45,968 bases of DNA from CAYOXX01 sp964408025 (lineage in GTDB: Bacteria > Acidobacteriota > DATKUA01), in assembly GCA_964408025.1 (NCBI GenBank), contig CAYOXX010000018.1, forward strand, positions 1 to 45,968. Reading direction: 5' to 3'. How positions within the stretch are numbered: the stretch's first letter is position 1; each line of letters starts with the position of its first letter. The translations under genes were made by a program, and so were the position numbers. Under the pieces are notes generated by a model, which was not told the DNA's origin, made no database searches, and saw only the letters and a list, made by a program, of their open reading frames with translations. Below are positions 36,476 to 43,407 of this stretch, piece by piece.

Positions 36476-38239
36476 CTAAAGACAATCCTCTATCAAGTCG
36501 GCAATCTCATCCCGGAGGAATTGCCGGCCGTCATACTTCAGAATCCTTTCGTCGGGCGCCAATCCGGTTTTCTCCCTGATCAGATCTCCAAGCTGACCGG
36601 TGGAATTGTTCTCCACGAGCACGGTTAGCTTGGCCTTCTCCAGCACCTCCGTGACGCGCTTCCTTGGAAACGGCTCCATGTAAATCACCTGCAGGAAGTT
36701 GCAACTCAATCTCCGGCGCTCCTTCAGCATCGACATGGCGTCCATGATGACCGGCTTGGTCGAGCCCCAGCCGATCAGTGTGAGCTCCGCCTCTGGATCG
36801 CCGTGCAATGCCACTCCGATCTCCGTGACATCGAGTGATGCGGTCTTGCGGGCCCGCTTCTCAACTTGGGCGGCACGGACTTCGGCATCCTCACTGATGT
36901 AGCCGAACTCCGTGTGCTCGTTGCCCGCCGCCTTGAAGACTCCGCCTGGGGTTCCCGGAAGCGCGCGAGGCGAGATGCCGGATTCGGTGATCAGGTATCG
37001 TTTATAATCCTCGATCTTGCCCAGCTCCTTCGCGCTGAGTAGTTCGCCTCGATCAATTTCCATCCCCGTCGCGTCGAACGGCTCGCAAGTCCAGGTGGAC
37101 TCCCCGAGGTGCTTGTCCGAGAGTATGACCACCGGCAGTTGGTACTTGTCAGCCAGGTTGAAGGCTTCGAAGGTCAAGTGGAACGCCTGCTGCGGATCGC
37201 CCGGAGCCACCACTATTCGCGGAAAATCCCCCTGGTGCGCCGACAAGATGAACTTCAGATCGCCCTGTTCCGTCCTGGTCGGCAAGCCGGTAGCCGGCCC
37301 CGGTCGCTGGCCCTCGAAAATTACCAGCGGGACTTCCGCCATCCCTGCCAGGCCGAGGTGTTCGCTCATCAGGCAGAAGCCCCCTCCGGAGGTCCCTGCC
37401 ATCGCACGGCAGCCCGCGTGGGCCGCTCCGAGGGCGGTGCCGATCGCAGAGATCTCGTCCTCGGTCAGGAGAACAACCATGTTGAACTCACGGGAGCGTC
37501 TGGTGAGATAGCTGAGTACCGCCGAGGAAGGGGTCATCGGGTAACTGGCGTAGAACTTCACACCCGCCTTGATGGCTCCCATCGAGACGGCTTCGTTGCC
37601 GGTGAGCAGCATGCGATCCAGGGCTTTACGCTTCTTCAGCACAATCCCGAACCGCTTGGAGAAGTTCTCCCTTGCCATCCTGTAGGCACGTTTGGCACCT
37701 TTCAGGTTCTGCTCGATAATCTTATCGCTGAGCTTGTCCAGGGAATGTCGCAGCGTGGACGCGAGTGCATCGAATTCAACCTGCAACAAGCCGAGCACGG
37801 CACCAAGACCGATCGAGTTGAGCATCCTCTTGCTGCCGCCCACATCCTTGGCTATCTGTAAGAACGGGATGTCGATTACGGTGATATCGTCTCGCTCGAT
37901 TTCGCCGACTTCCAGGCCGACGTCGACGGGGCTTATCTCCAGCCCCGCGCTGTCGAAGATGAGAGCGCCGCCGGGAGCCACCTTGTCCTTGTGCAGTTCG
38001 ACCGTCTTGCCGTCGAGGGCTAACAGCAGGTCAACCGGGCGGATTTGACTGCCGGTTTCCTTTTCCGAAACCATGACCTGGATGTAATTGTGCTCTCCCT
38101 TGATGTTGGACGGGTATTCCATGTTGACGAACAGGTGGAGCCCTGCGCGGGAGCAGATGCGAGCAAAAGTGTCGCTGACCGTCTTCACGCCCTGTCCGGC
38201 ATAGCCACCTGTCATGAAACTCAATTCATTGACTTTCAC
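36476..38239 (-). CDS. korA: 2-oxoacid:ferredoxin oxidoreductase, fused gamma-alpha subunit
   Basis: A 587-residue fusion. Residues about 1-190 form the gamma domain (GGYAGQGVKTVSDTFARIC); the alpha domain from about 205 starts LLTGNEAVSMGAIKAGVKFYASYPMTPSS and includes EDEISAIGTALGAAHAGCRAMAGTSGGG and VILSDKHLGES. There is no ferredoxin-like delta domain, so an external ferredoxin is needed. Fused gamma-alpha plus small beta is the usual form of 2-oxoglutarate-type enzymes. It may supply low-potential electrons for the reductive enzymes around it, which is inference from position. Confidence 0.9.
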   Translation of the reverse strand: MKVNELSFMTGGYAGQGVKTVSDTFARICSRAGLHLFVNMEYPSNIKGEHNYIQVMVSEKETGSQIRPVDLLLALDGKTVELHKDKVAPGGALIFDSAGLEISPVDVGLEVGEIERDDITVIDIPFLQIAKDVGGSKRMLNSIGLGAVLGLLQVEFDALASTLRHSLDKLSDKIIEQNLKGAKRAYRMARENFSKRFGIVLKKRKALDRMLLTGNEAVSMGAIKAGVKFYASYPMTPSSAVLSYLTRRSREFNMVVLLTEDEISAIGTALGAAHAGCRAMAGTSGGGFCLMSEHLGLAGMAEVPLVIFEGQRPGPATGLPTRTEQGDLKFILSAHQGDFPRIVVAPGDPQQAFHLTFEAFNLADKYQLPVVILSDKHLGESTWTCEPFDATGMEIDRGELLSAKELGKIEDYKRYLITESGISPRALPGTPGGVFKAAGNEHTEFGYISEDAEVRAAQVEKRARKTASLDVTEIGVALHGDPEAELTLIGWGSTKPVIMDAMSMLKERRRLSCNFLQVIYMEPFPRKRVTEVLEKAKLTVLVENNSTGQLGDLIREKTGLAPDERILKYDGRQFLRDEIADLIEDCL

Positions 38240-38365
38240 CAGATACCCTCCAGGTCACCGTGTTGATAAGATGACACCGGCAAACCAGGGCAGTAAGAAC
38301 CTAGCCTTTTAGCAGGGTAGGGCCCTCCTGCAAACCGCGCAGATCTGCCTAGATCCGCCGCCTGC

Positions 38366-38746
38366 CTATTCAGCCTTCCAGAGACCGTGCAGGTTGCAGT
38401 ACTCGCGAGCGAAAACATCATCGCCGTCGATCGAGAAGAATGCCTCCGGAGCATCGCCGGGGTTGAGGAACTGCCTGTAGGCTTTGCCGTCTGCGATCAG
38501 CTCGATCCACTCGATGTAATGCTCGGCCACCATCGGGTGGGCAACCGAACCGACCGTCACCTTGATGCCCCCGTTCTTCCTCTCGATCACCGGGACATGC
38601 TTCTCGGTGGCCGCGTCGGTCGTGTTCTCGACGAGGAGATCCATCGGCTGTTCGCAGCAGACCAGCTCGCCGCCACCGGCGTGAAGTACCTCCACGACGT
38701 TGCCGCAGACGCCGCACTTGTAGACCTGTAATCTTTCAATAGCCAT
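38366..38746 (-). CDS. dfx: Superoxide reductase (desulfoferrodoxin, 2Fe type)
   Basis: Reduces superoxide to peroxide without making O2. The ATG at 38746 has GGAGG seven bases upstream (126 residues); an ATG two codons earlier is too close to it. The desulforedoxin site has Cys11, Cys14, Cys30 and Cys31 (YKCGVCGN, ELVCCEQPM). The catalytic site shows Glu48-Lys49-His50, His70, His76, Cys117 and His120 (CNLHGLW), the same set and spacing as Desulfovibrio desulfoferrodoxin. It lies between peroxiredoxin and korA. Confidence 0.96.
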   Translation of the reverse strand: MAIERLQVYKCGVCGNVVEVLHAGGGELVCCEQPMDLLVENTTDAATEKHVPVIERKNGGIKVTVGSVAHPMVAEHYIEWIELIADGKAYRQFLNPGDAPEAFFSIDGDDVFAREYCNLHGLWKAE

Positions 38747-38886
38747 CTTCATGCCTCCTGCTATTCCGAGCAGTTCCATGGGACCCGACAGCTCTTTTGT
38801 GGGCGGCCGTCAAGCCGTCGGGCATTCTCGCTACGGATTTACTTGTTCGACCAGCTATTCCGCGACCCCCTCGGCGGCAGACTTCA

Positions 38887-39423
38887 TCACTCGTCGCCCG
38901 CGCGCCAGTTGGCCGGGCAGCCCTCGCCCTGCTTTTCGATGTACTGCAGTGCGTCGAGTGTGCGCAGGGCCTCGTCGACGCTCCGTCCCATAGAGAGATC
39001 GTTGACAAGAGCATGTCGAACGATACCCTCTTTGTCAATCAGAAATAGTCCCCGTAAGGCAACAGAATCATTAACCAGGACACCATAATCCCTGGAGATA
39101 GTCTTTTTCAGGTCAGATACCAGTGGGTAATTGATCTGACCGATGCCGCCCTTGTCGCGGGTAGTGTTCTTCCAGGCGTAGTGTGAGTGTTGGGAATCGA
39201 CGGAGACCCCGATTACTTCTGCGCCCCTTTCCTTGAACTTCGCGAGCTCCCTGTCGAAGGCGATGATATCCGTAGAGCATACGAAGGTGAAGTCGAGGGG
39301 ATAGAAGAGCAGAACTACGTACTTGCCCCGAAGCGACGACAATGTAAGCTCCGCAATACTATTATCCGGCATCACCGCTTCGGCGGTGAAGTCGGGTGCT
39401 TCCTTGGTCACTAGAGATGACAT
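38887..39423 (-). CDS. 2-Cys peroxiredoxin (AhpC/Prx1 type)
   Basis: Reduces hydrogen peroxide and organic peroxides. The start at 39423 has GAGAGGAGC upstream (178 residues). Peroxidatic Cys49 is in DFTFVCSTDIIAF, where most relatives have VCPT; resolving Cys169 is in EGCPANW. GVSVDSQHSHYAW and LFLIDKEGIVRH are typical. It follows ferritin by 59 bp. It can remove the peroxide made by superoxide reductase, whose gene is next. Confidence 0.93.
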   Translation of the reverse strand: MSSLVTKEAPDFTAEAVMPDNSIAELTLSSLRGKYVVLLFYPLDFTFVCSTDIIAFDRELAKFKERGAEVIGVSVDSQHSHYAWKNTTRDKGGIGQINYPLVSDLKKTISRDYGVLVNDSVALRGLFLIDKEGIVRHALVNDLSMGRSVDEALRTLDALQYIEKQGEGCPANWRAGDE

Positions 39424-39482
39424 GGCTGTGCTCCTCTCGCTTAGCGCCACTGGTGTCGTAGCGAACAAACTATTTGTGCGGC

Positions 39483-39992
39483 TTATTCCTCCGCCCCAGA
39501 CTCCTGCACGCGCCGGCCGAGTTCGCCGTCCAGCGTTAATAAAGCGACGCCGTTGTCACCAACCAGCCTGAGCTTGTCGACGACCGTTTGCACCGAGTTC
39601 TCTTCCTCCACCTGCTCTTCTACGAACCACTGGAGGAAGTTGTTGGCGGCGTGGTCCTTCTCGCTGACGGCCAGGTCCACGAGCCCGTGGATGAGGCTGG
39701 TCACCAGCTGCTCATGCTTGAGGGCATCCTCGAAAGCCTCCAGGGCGGAGTTCCAATCGGTCTTCGGCTCATCCACCTGGGCTAGGATTACCCTGCCGCC
39801 GCGCTCGTTGATGAAGTTGTAGAACCTCATCGCGTGCATCAGCTCTTCATGGGCCTGGATCCGCATCCAGTTCGCCATCCCGCCCAGGTTTTGCGACCCG
39901 AAGTGGGCGGACATCGATAAGTAGATATAGCCTGAATACAGCTCCATGTTCAGTTGCTTGTTGAAAGCATCCTGTATCTTTTCGTTGAGCAT
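39483..39992 (-). CDS. ftnA: Ferritin
   Basis: Iron storage cage subunit of 169 residues. ATG 39992 follows GGAGG with nine bases between; a TTG three codons earlier is the alternative. Ferroxidase ligands are visible in LNMELYSGYIYLSM, AHEELMHAMRFYNFI, and WFVEEQVEEENSVQTVVDKL. It takes up ferrous iron and so limits Fenton chemistry. It begins 34 bp after the PerR-like gene, almost surely in the same transcript. Confidence 0.94.
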   Translation of the reverse strand: MLNEKIQDAFNKQLNMELYSGYIYLSMSAHFGSQNLGGMANWMRIQAHEELMHAMRFYNFINERGGRVILAQVDEPKTDWNSALEAFEDALKHEQLVTSLIHGLVDLAVSEKDHAANNFLQWFVEEQVEEENSVQTVVDKLRLVGDNGVALLTLDGELGRRVQESGAEE

Positions 39993-40026
39993 TTCTCTCA
40001 ACCTCCGTTGACGGTTGGTATTGATT

Positions 40027-40464
40027 TCAACCGCTGTGTATGCCTTTGTCTTCTTCCGCTTCCCGCTGCTTCCTGCACGCGGGACAGATGCCGATGAAAT
40101 CCAAGCGGCAGGCGAGTATTTCGTAACCGTTCCGGCTCTCGATCTCGCCCGGGATAGGGGCCACCGGCAGGCACTCGATGTCGTCTACCCGGCCGCATAT
40201 CGAGCAGCGCACGTGGTGGTGCCCGTCGACATTGCCGTCGAAACGGGCCTCGCAGCCGCCTTGCTCCAACTTGAGGGCGAGGTTGTTGCGCACCAGGAGC
40301 TCGAGGTTTCGGTACACGGTTCCCAGGCTGATCTTCGGCATCCTACCGCGCACGACAGCGAACAGATCGGCGGCCGTGGGGTGAGAGGTCGACTTGCGCA
40401 GCTCCTCCATGATCAGCCGGCGCTGCTTTGTGTTCCTCTGGAATCCCTTACCCGAGGTTGACAT
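40027..40464 (-). CDS. perR: Fur-family repressor, PerR-like
   Basis: A 145-residue metal-dependent repressor. ATG 40464 has TTGGAGGTAACG upstream. The winged-helix part includes SHPTAADLF (His28) and ISLGTVYRNLELL. The regulatory site residues RFD (Asp76), GHHHVRC (His82-84) and the Asp in GRVDD match the PerR set, including Asp rather than Glu at the position that separates PerR from Fur. Structural zinc cysteines are CSIC (87, 90) and CPAC near the end. Its promoter overlaps a perfect AT palindrome, suggesting self-repression of the whole island. Confidence 0.88.
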   Translation of the reverse strand: MSTSGKGFQRNTKQRRLIMEELRKSTSHPTAADLFAVVRGRMPKISLGTVYRNLELLVRNNLALKLEQGGCEARFDGNVDGHHHVRCSICGRVDDIECLPVAPIPGEIESRNGYEILACRLDFIGICPACRKQREAEEDKGIHSG

Positions 40465-40481
40465 CGTTACCTCCAACTGCT

Positions 40482-40517
40482 AATAATAATTATTATTGAT
40501 AAGAGGGCGAATGTCAA
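40482..40517 (-). promoter_or_regulatory. Promoter with overlapping PerR/Fur-type box
   Basis: AATAATAATTATTATT (40482-40497) is a perfect 16-bp palindrome much like PerR/Fur boxes. On the minus strand TTGACA (40512-40517), 17 bases, AATAAT (40489-40494) form a near-ideal promoter, so the palindrome covers the -10. It lies just upstream of the PerR-like gene. Confidence 0.8.
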
Positions 40518-40650
40518 GCCTTTTTTTCGGAGACCGGGAATATCCGTGGCTAACCCAAGGCAAAAGCCGTCAGCTCACTCGCGCGGTATTACCATGTTTC
40601 TATTATCGGTGACGGTTCCAGGGCGGTCGTGTGGATCGCAATGCGGAAAA

Positions 40651-41130
40651 TCAGGCCTTCTTCCTGCGGCTGCGGACGCCGAAGAAGCTGGTGACGATAA
40701 GCCATGTCGAGAACAGGATTCCGGCGGCGCTGACAATCGCGAAGATGACATCCATGCCCACGTCGCCGGTGTTTGAAAGTGCCTGGCCGAGCGCCTGCAT
40801 CAGGGTAGTGATACCGAGTGCTTCGCGGAAGATGAAGCTGAGGACGAGGACCGCGGCGATGTACAAGGGCAGGAAGAGGTCGCGCCAGCGCAGCGCTCTC
40901 GGGGCTGCAAGACGTCGACTCGGCAGGCGATCGAGCACCTTGTGGCTGAAGCCTGCGGGCACCTCGCTTGCCTGCGGCTCGGCCAGCGACCTGTCGATGC
41001 CGCGGATGAGCTCGAGGTAGCGCGCCGCCTCGGCGTCGGCCTCGACGAGCCGCGTCAGGTCGTCCGGGAGCTCCGCCAGGCGGCCCTCGTCGAACGCCTC
41101 GTTAAGTTTTCCCTTCAGCTTGTTATCCAT
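40651..41130 (-). CDS. Putative anti-sigma factor, two membrane segments
   Basis: A 159-residue protein with a charged N-terminal helical part of about 80 residues and two hydrophobic segments (about 87-103 and 128-148), ending in RSRRKKA. Its ATG overlaps the last codons of the ECF sigma gene by eight bases, so the two are translationally coupled. Such pairing usually denotes an anti-sigma factor that holds the sigma factor at the membrane. I do not see the zinc HxxxCxxC motif of ZAS-type anti-sigmas, so this is inference from context. Confidence 0.65.
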   Translation of the reverse strand: MDNKLKGKLNEAFDEGRLAELPDDLTRLVEADAEAARYLELIRGIDRSLAEPQASEVPAGFSHKVLDRLPSRRLAAPRALRWRDLFLPLYIAAVLVLSFIFREALGITTLMQALGQALSNTGDVGMDVIFAIVSAAGILFSTWLIVTSFFGVRSRRKKA

Positions 41131-41797
41131 TTATCTGTTCTCCTGCCGTCGCTGCGGCGCCCAGGAGCAGTTCGCGCAGTTGCGCGCGCGCCCGGTGCAG
41201 GTGCGTCTTGACAGTGCCCTGCGGCAGCGAGAGCGCCTCGGCGATCTCTGGGTAGCGCAGGCCCTGACCGTAGAACAGCTCGACGGCCGCCCTCAGCGCC
41301 GTCGGCAGCCTGTCGACCGCCTCCCAGACCTGCGTGCGCAGCATCTCGTCGTCCTGGCTCAGCGCGTCGCGGTCGGGCGGCTCCGGCACCCGCCCGTTCT
41401 CGTCTTCCGCCGGCTGCAGCTCGCGGGAGCGCTGCGAGGTTTTGCGGCGCAGCGCCGAGCAGGCCTGGTTGTAGGCGATGCGGTAGACCCAGGTGCCGAA
41501 CCTTGCCTTGCCCTGGAAGGCCGGCAGCCCGCGGTAGGCGGCCAGGAATACGTTCTGGGCGATATCCTCCACCTCGTCGCTCCTGCCGAGGATGCGGTTG
41601 AGCAGGGCGAAGACGCCGCCCTTGTGGCGCTCCAGGAGCTCGGCGAACGCCTCGCGGTCGTCCGACTCGGTCGCCCGGCCCACAAGAACCTCATCGCTCA
41701 GCTCCTTCAAACTCCGCTCCCGACCGCTTGCGCGGGGACCCGATATATTTGGTCGCTGCTCCCATGCTGGGGGTTTCATTCGCACAGATGATATCAT
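41123..41797 (-). CDS. ECF-type RNA polymerase sigma factor
   Basis: A 224-residue sigma factor. Region 2 is REAFAELLERHKGGVFALLNR, VEDIAQNVFLAAYRGL, FGTWVYRIAYNQACSALRRK; region 4 is RLPTALRAAVELFYGQGLRYPEIAEALSLPQGTVKTHLHRAR. There is no region 1 or 3, as in the ECF group. The extended N-terminus (about 40 residues) makes the start uncertain; an ATG at 41779 is an alternative. Divergent from the DUF6249-like gene, which could be one of its targets. Confidence 0.9.
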   Translation of the reverse strand: MISSVRMKPPAWEQRPNISGPRASGRERSLKELSDEVLVGRATESDDREAFAELLERHKGGVFALLNRILGRSDEVEDIAQNVFLAAYRGLPAFQGKARFGTWVYRIAYNQACSALRRKTSQRSRELQPAEDENGRVPEPPDRDALSQDDEMLRTQVWEAVDRLPTALRAAVELFYGQGLRYPEIAEALSLPQGTVKTHLHRARAQLRELLLGAAATAGEQING

Positions 41798-41887
41798 GTC
41801 GCGAAACCTTCTCAGCCGTCAGCGCGACTAAACGGGCAGCGGCATCGGGAATCGACCCGGCGGCCGTCCAGAAGCGGGAGAAATATC

Positions 41888-42265
41888 ATGGAACAATTAA
41901 GTGGGGTTCTCGCAATCATATTCACTTTCGGCGGCGCTATTGCCATTGTGGCCCTCTCCCTGCGCTTCAAGGCCCGGAAGCTGGAGCACCAGGAGATTCT
42001 CAAGGCGCTGGAGCATGGTCAGGAGTTGCCGACGCTGGAGGTCAGGAAGAAGTACAACTACCTCACCGACCTGCGCATCGGCGTCTTCCTCATCGCCGCA
42101 GGCCTGGGCACCTGGCTGTTTCTTCGCGAAGTGCCGGGGGCCTACTCATCGGCTGCCATCGGGTTCATCCCAGCTCTCATCGGCGTCGGCTTCGTGGTCA
42201 TGGCCTTCGTGCTCAAGAACGTCGCCGACCAGAACGGCAACGGGAATAACAAAGCCACTGGCTAG
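41888..42265 (+). CDS. Small membrane protein, DUF6249-like
   Basis: A 125-residue protein with three hydrophobic helices (about 5-26, 63-80, 88-108) and between the first two a soluble part KARKLEHQEILKALEHGQELP that is common to small DUF6249-type proteins found beside ECF sigma/anti-sigma pairs. GGGAGAAATATC precedes the ATG. It is divergent from the sigma gene, 90 bp apart. Function unknown; the family name is from pattern memory. Confidence 0.7.
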   Translation: MEQLSGVLAIIFTFGGAIAIVALSLRFKARKLEHQEILKALEHGQELPTLEVRKKYNYLTDLRIGVFLIAAGLGTWLFLREVPGAYSSAAIGFIPALIGVGFVVMAFVLKNVADQNGNGNNKATG

Positions 42266-42302
42266 GACCGGCCTAACGATGCGCTGCCGCTGCAAAGAGA
42301 AA

Positions 42303-42350
42303 GTAGCGGCAGCCTTTAGGCTGCCTAGTCGGCCTGAAGGCCGACGCTAC
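42303..42350. repeat. 48-bp composite intergenic palindrome
   Basis: Starts GTAGCG and ends CGCTAC, enclosing two small hairpins: GGCAGCC-TTTA-GGCTGCC and GTCGGCCT-GA-AGGCCGAC. It lies in the 223-bp gap 42266-42488, in which I see no gene. It is a third kind of intergenic repeat in this window. Confidence 0.65.
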
Positions 42351-42488
42351 GGGTACGAAATTCGGCATGATCTGGCGTGCTTGCCACCTGTTCGGCCTAA
42401 TCCGCTAAGGAATACTCTGCTAAACAGACTGCTTGGCCCTTCGAATTTCATGAATTGTATATAAGGTGTGTCGAGGATCCCGACCTAG

Positions 42489-43250
42489 CTACACTTCGTA
42501 GACCTCGTCCTGCTCCAGCAGCCGCAGGTCGGGGTGGCCGAGCTCGGCCAGCTCCCTGCGTATCTCTTCCAGGTAGACCGGTTTGCCGTGGTAGATGCGC
42601 GTCGGCACCGTGCGCTCGAGCCTTGCCAGCTGGCGACCGACGCCCGCGGGAGAGAGATGCATCGAGGCGTCGGCGAGATCGGAGAGGCGGTTGGGGTAGC
42701 TGCACTCCAGGAACAGCAGTCGCGGGTCGGGCAGGGCGTTGATCCGCCCCCAGATCTCTTCGGTGTCGGCGGTGTCGCTGGTGAATATCCAGCTGCGGCC
42801 GGCATCGGTGACGATCAATCCGGTGGTCGGTACCTGGTGGTTAACCCAGACCGGCGTGGCCTCGAGGCGGCCGATCCGGAACGGCTCGCCGGCTGTAACC
42901 TCGACGTACTCGATTGTAGGCCGCCGCGGCGATGGCAGGACGGCAAAGTCGGGCCAGCTGATGTCGTTGAATATGTGTTCGCGAACGTGCGCCAGGAGCT
43001 CCGCGTGGCCGTAGATCCGCAGCGGTTCCTCCCTGCTGCCGAAGATGTTGTCCGCCAGGAATGGAAGGCTGCCGGTGTGGTCGAGGTGCGAGTGGCTGAT
43101 GAATACGTCGGTTATCGCCTGCTGCTCTTCGAGACCGAGGGCGCCGGTCAGGGACCCGGCGTCGACGGCGAAGCTGCCGTCGACCAGGAAGGAAGTTAGG
43201 CGGTGCGAGCCGTCCATACCTCCGTAGCAGCCGAGAACCTTGATCTGCAT
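42489..43250 (-). CDS. MBL-fold hydrolase, class II cyclic-nucleotide phosphodiesterase-like
   Basis: A 253-residue metallo-beta-lactamase-fold enzyme beginning MQIKVLGCYGG; an open frame continues 17 codons upstream without family sequence, so ATG 43250 is chosen although the ribosome site is weak. Metal ligands appear as ISHSHLDHTGSLPFL, the following VNHQVPTTGLIV, FTSDTADT and ECSY. The pattern FxSHxHxDHxxSLP with TGLIV resembles class II 3',5'-cyclic nucleotide phosphodiesterases; the true substrate is not known. Alone, upstream of no clear partner. Confidence 0.8.
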   Translation of the reverse strand: MQIKVLGCYGGMDGSHRLTSFLVDGSFAVDAGSLTGALGLEEQQAITDVFISHSHLDHTGSLPFLADNIFGSREEPLRIYGHAELLAHVREHIFNDISWPDFAVLPSPRRPTIEYVEVTAGEPFRIGRLEATPVWVNHQVPTTGLIVTDAGRSWIFTSDTADTEEIWGRINALPDPRLLFLECSYPNRLSDLADASMHLSPAGVGRQLARLERTVPTRIYHGKPVYLEEIRRELAELGHPDLRLLEQDEVYEV

Positions 43251-43407
43251 CTTAAGCCATCGGCGAGGACTGTGGCACGGGACGGGCGCCAACCTCCCCA
43301 TCCATCAACAGGCCCTGGCGCCCGTAAGTGAACGTATATCGTGACTTAGCACGACATGTTCTTCTACCATACCACCCCTGTGCTGTCAACCCGGCGCGCG
43401 CCCGGCA

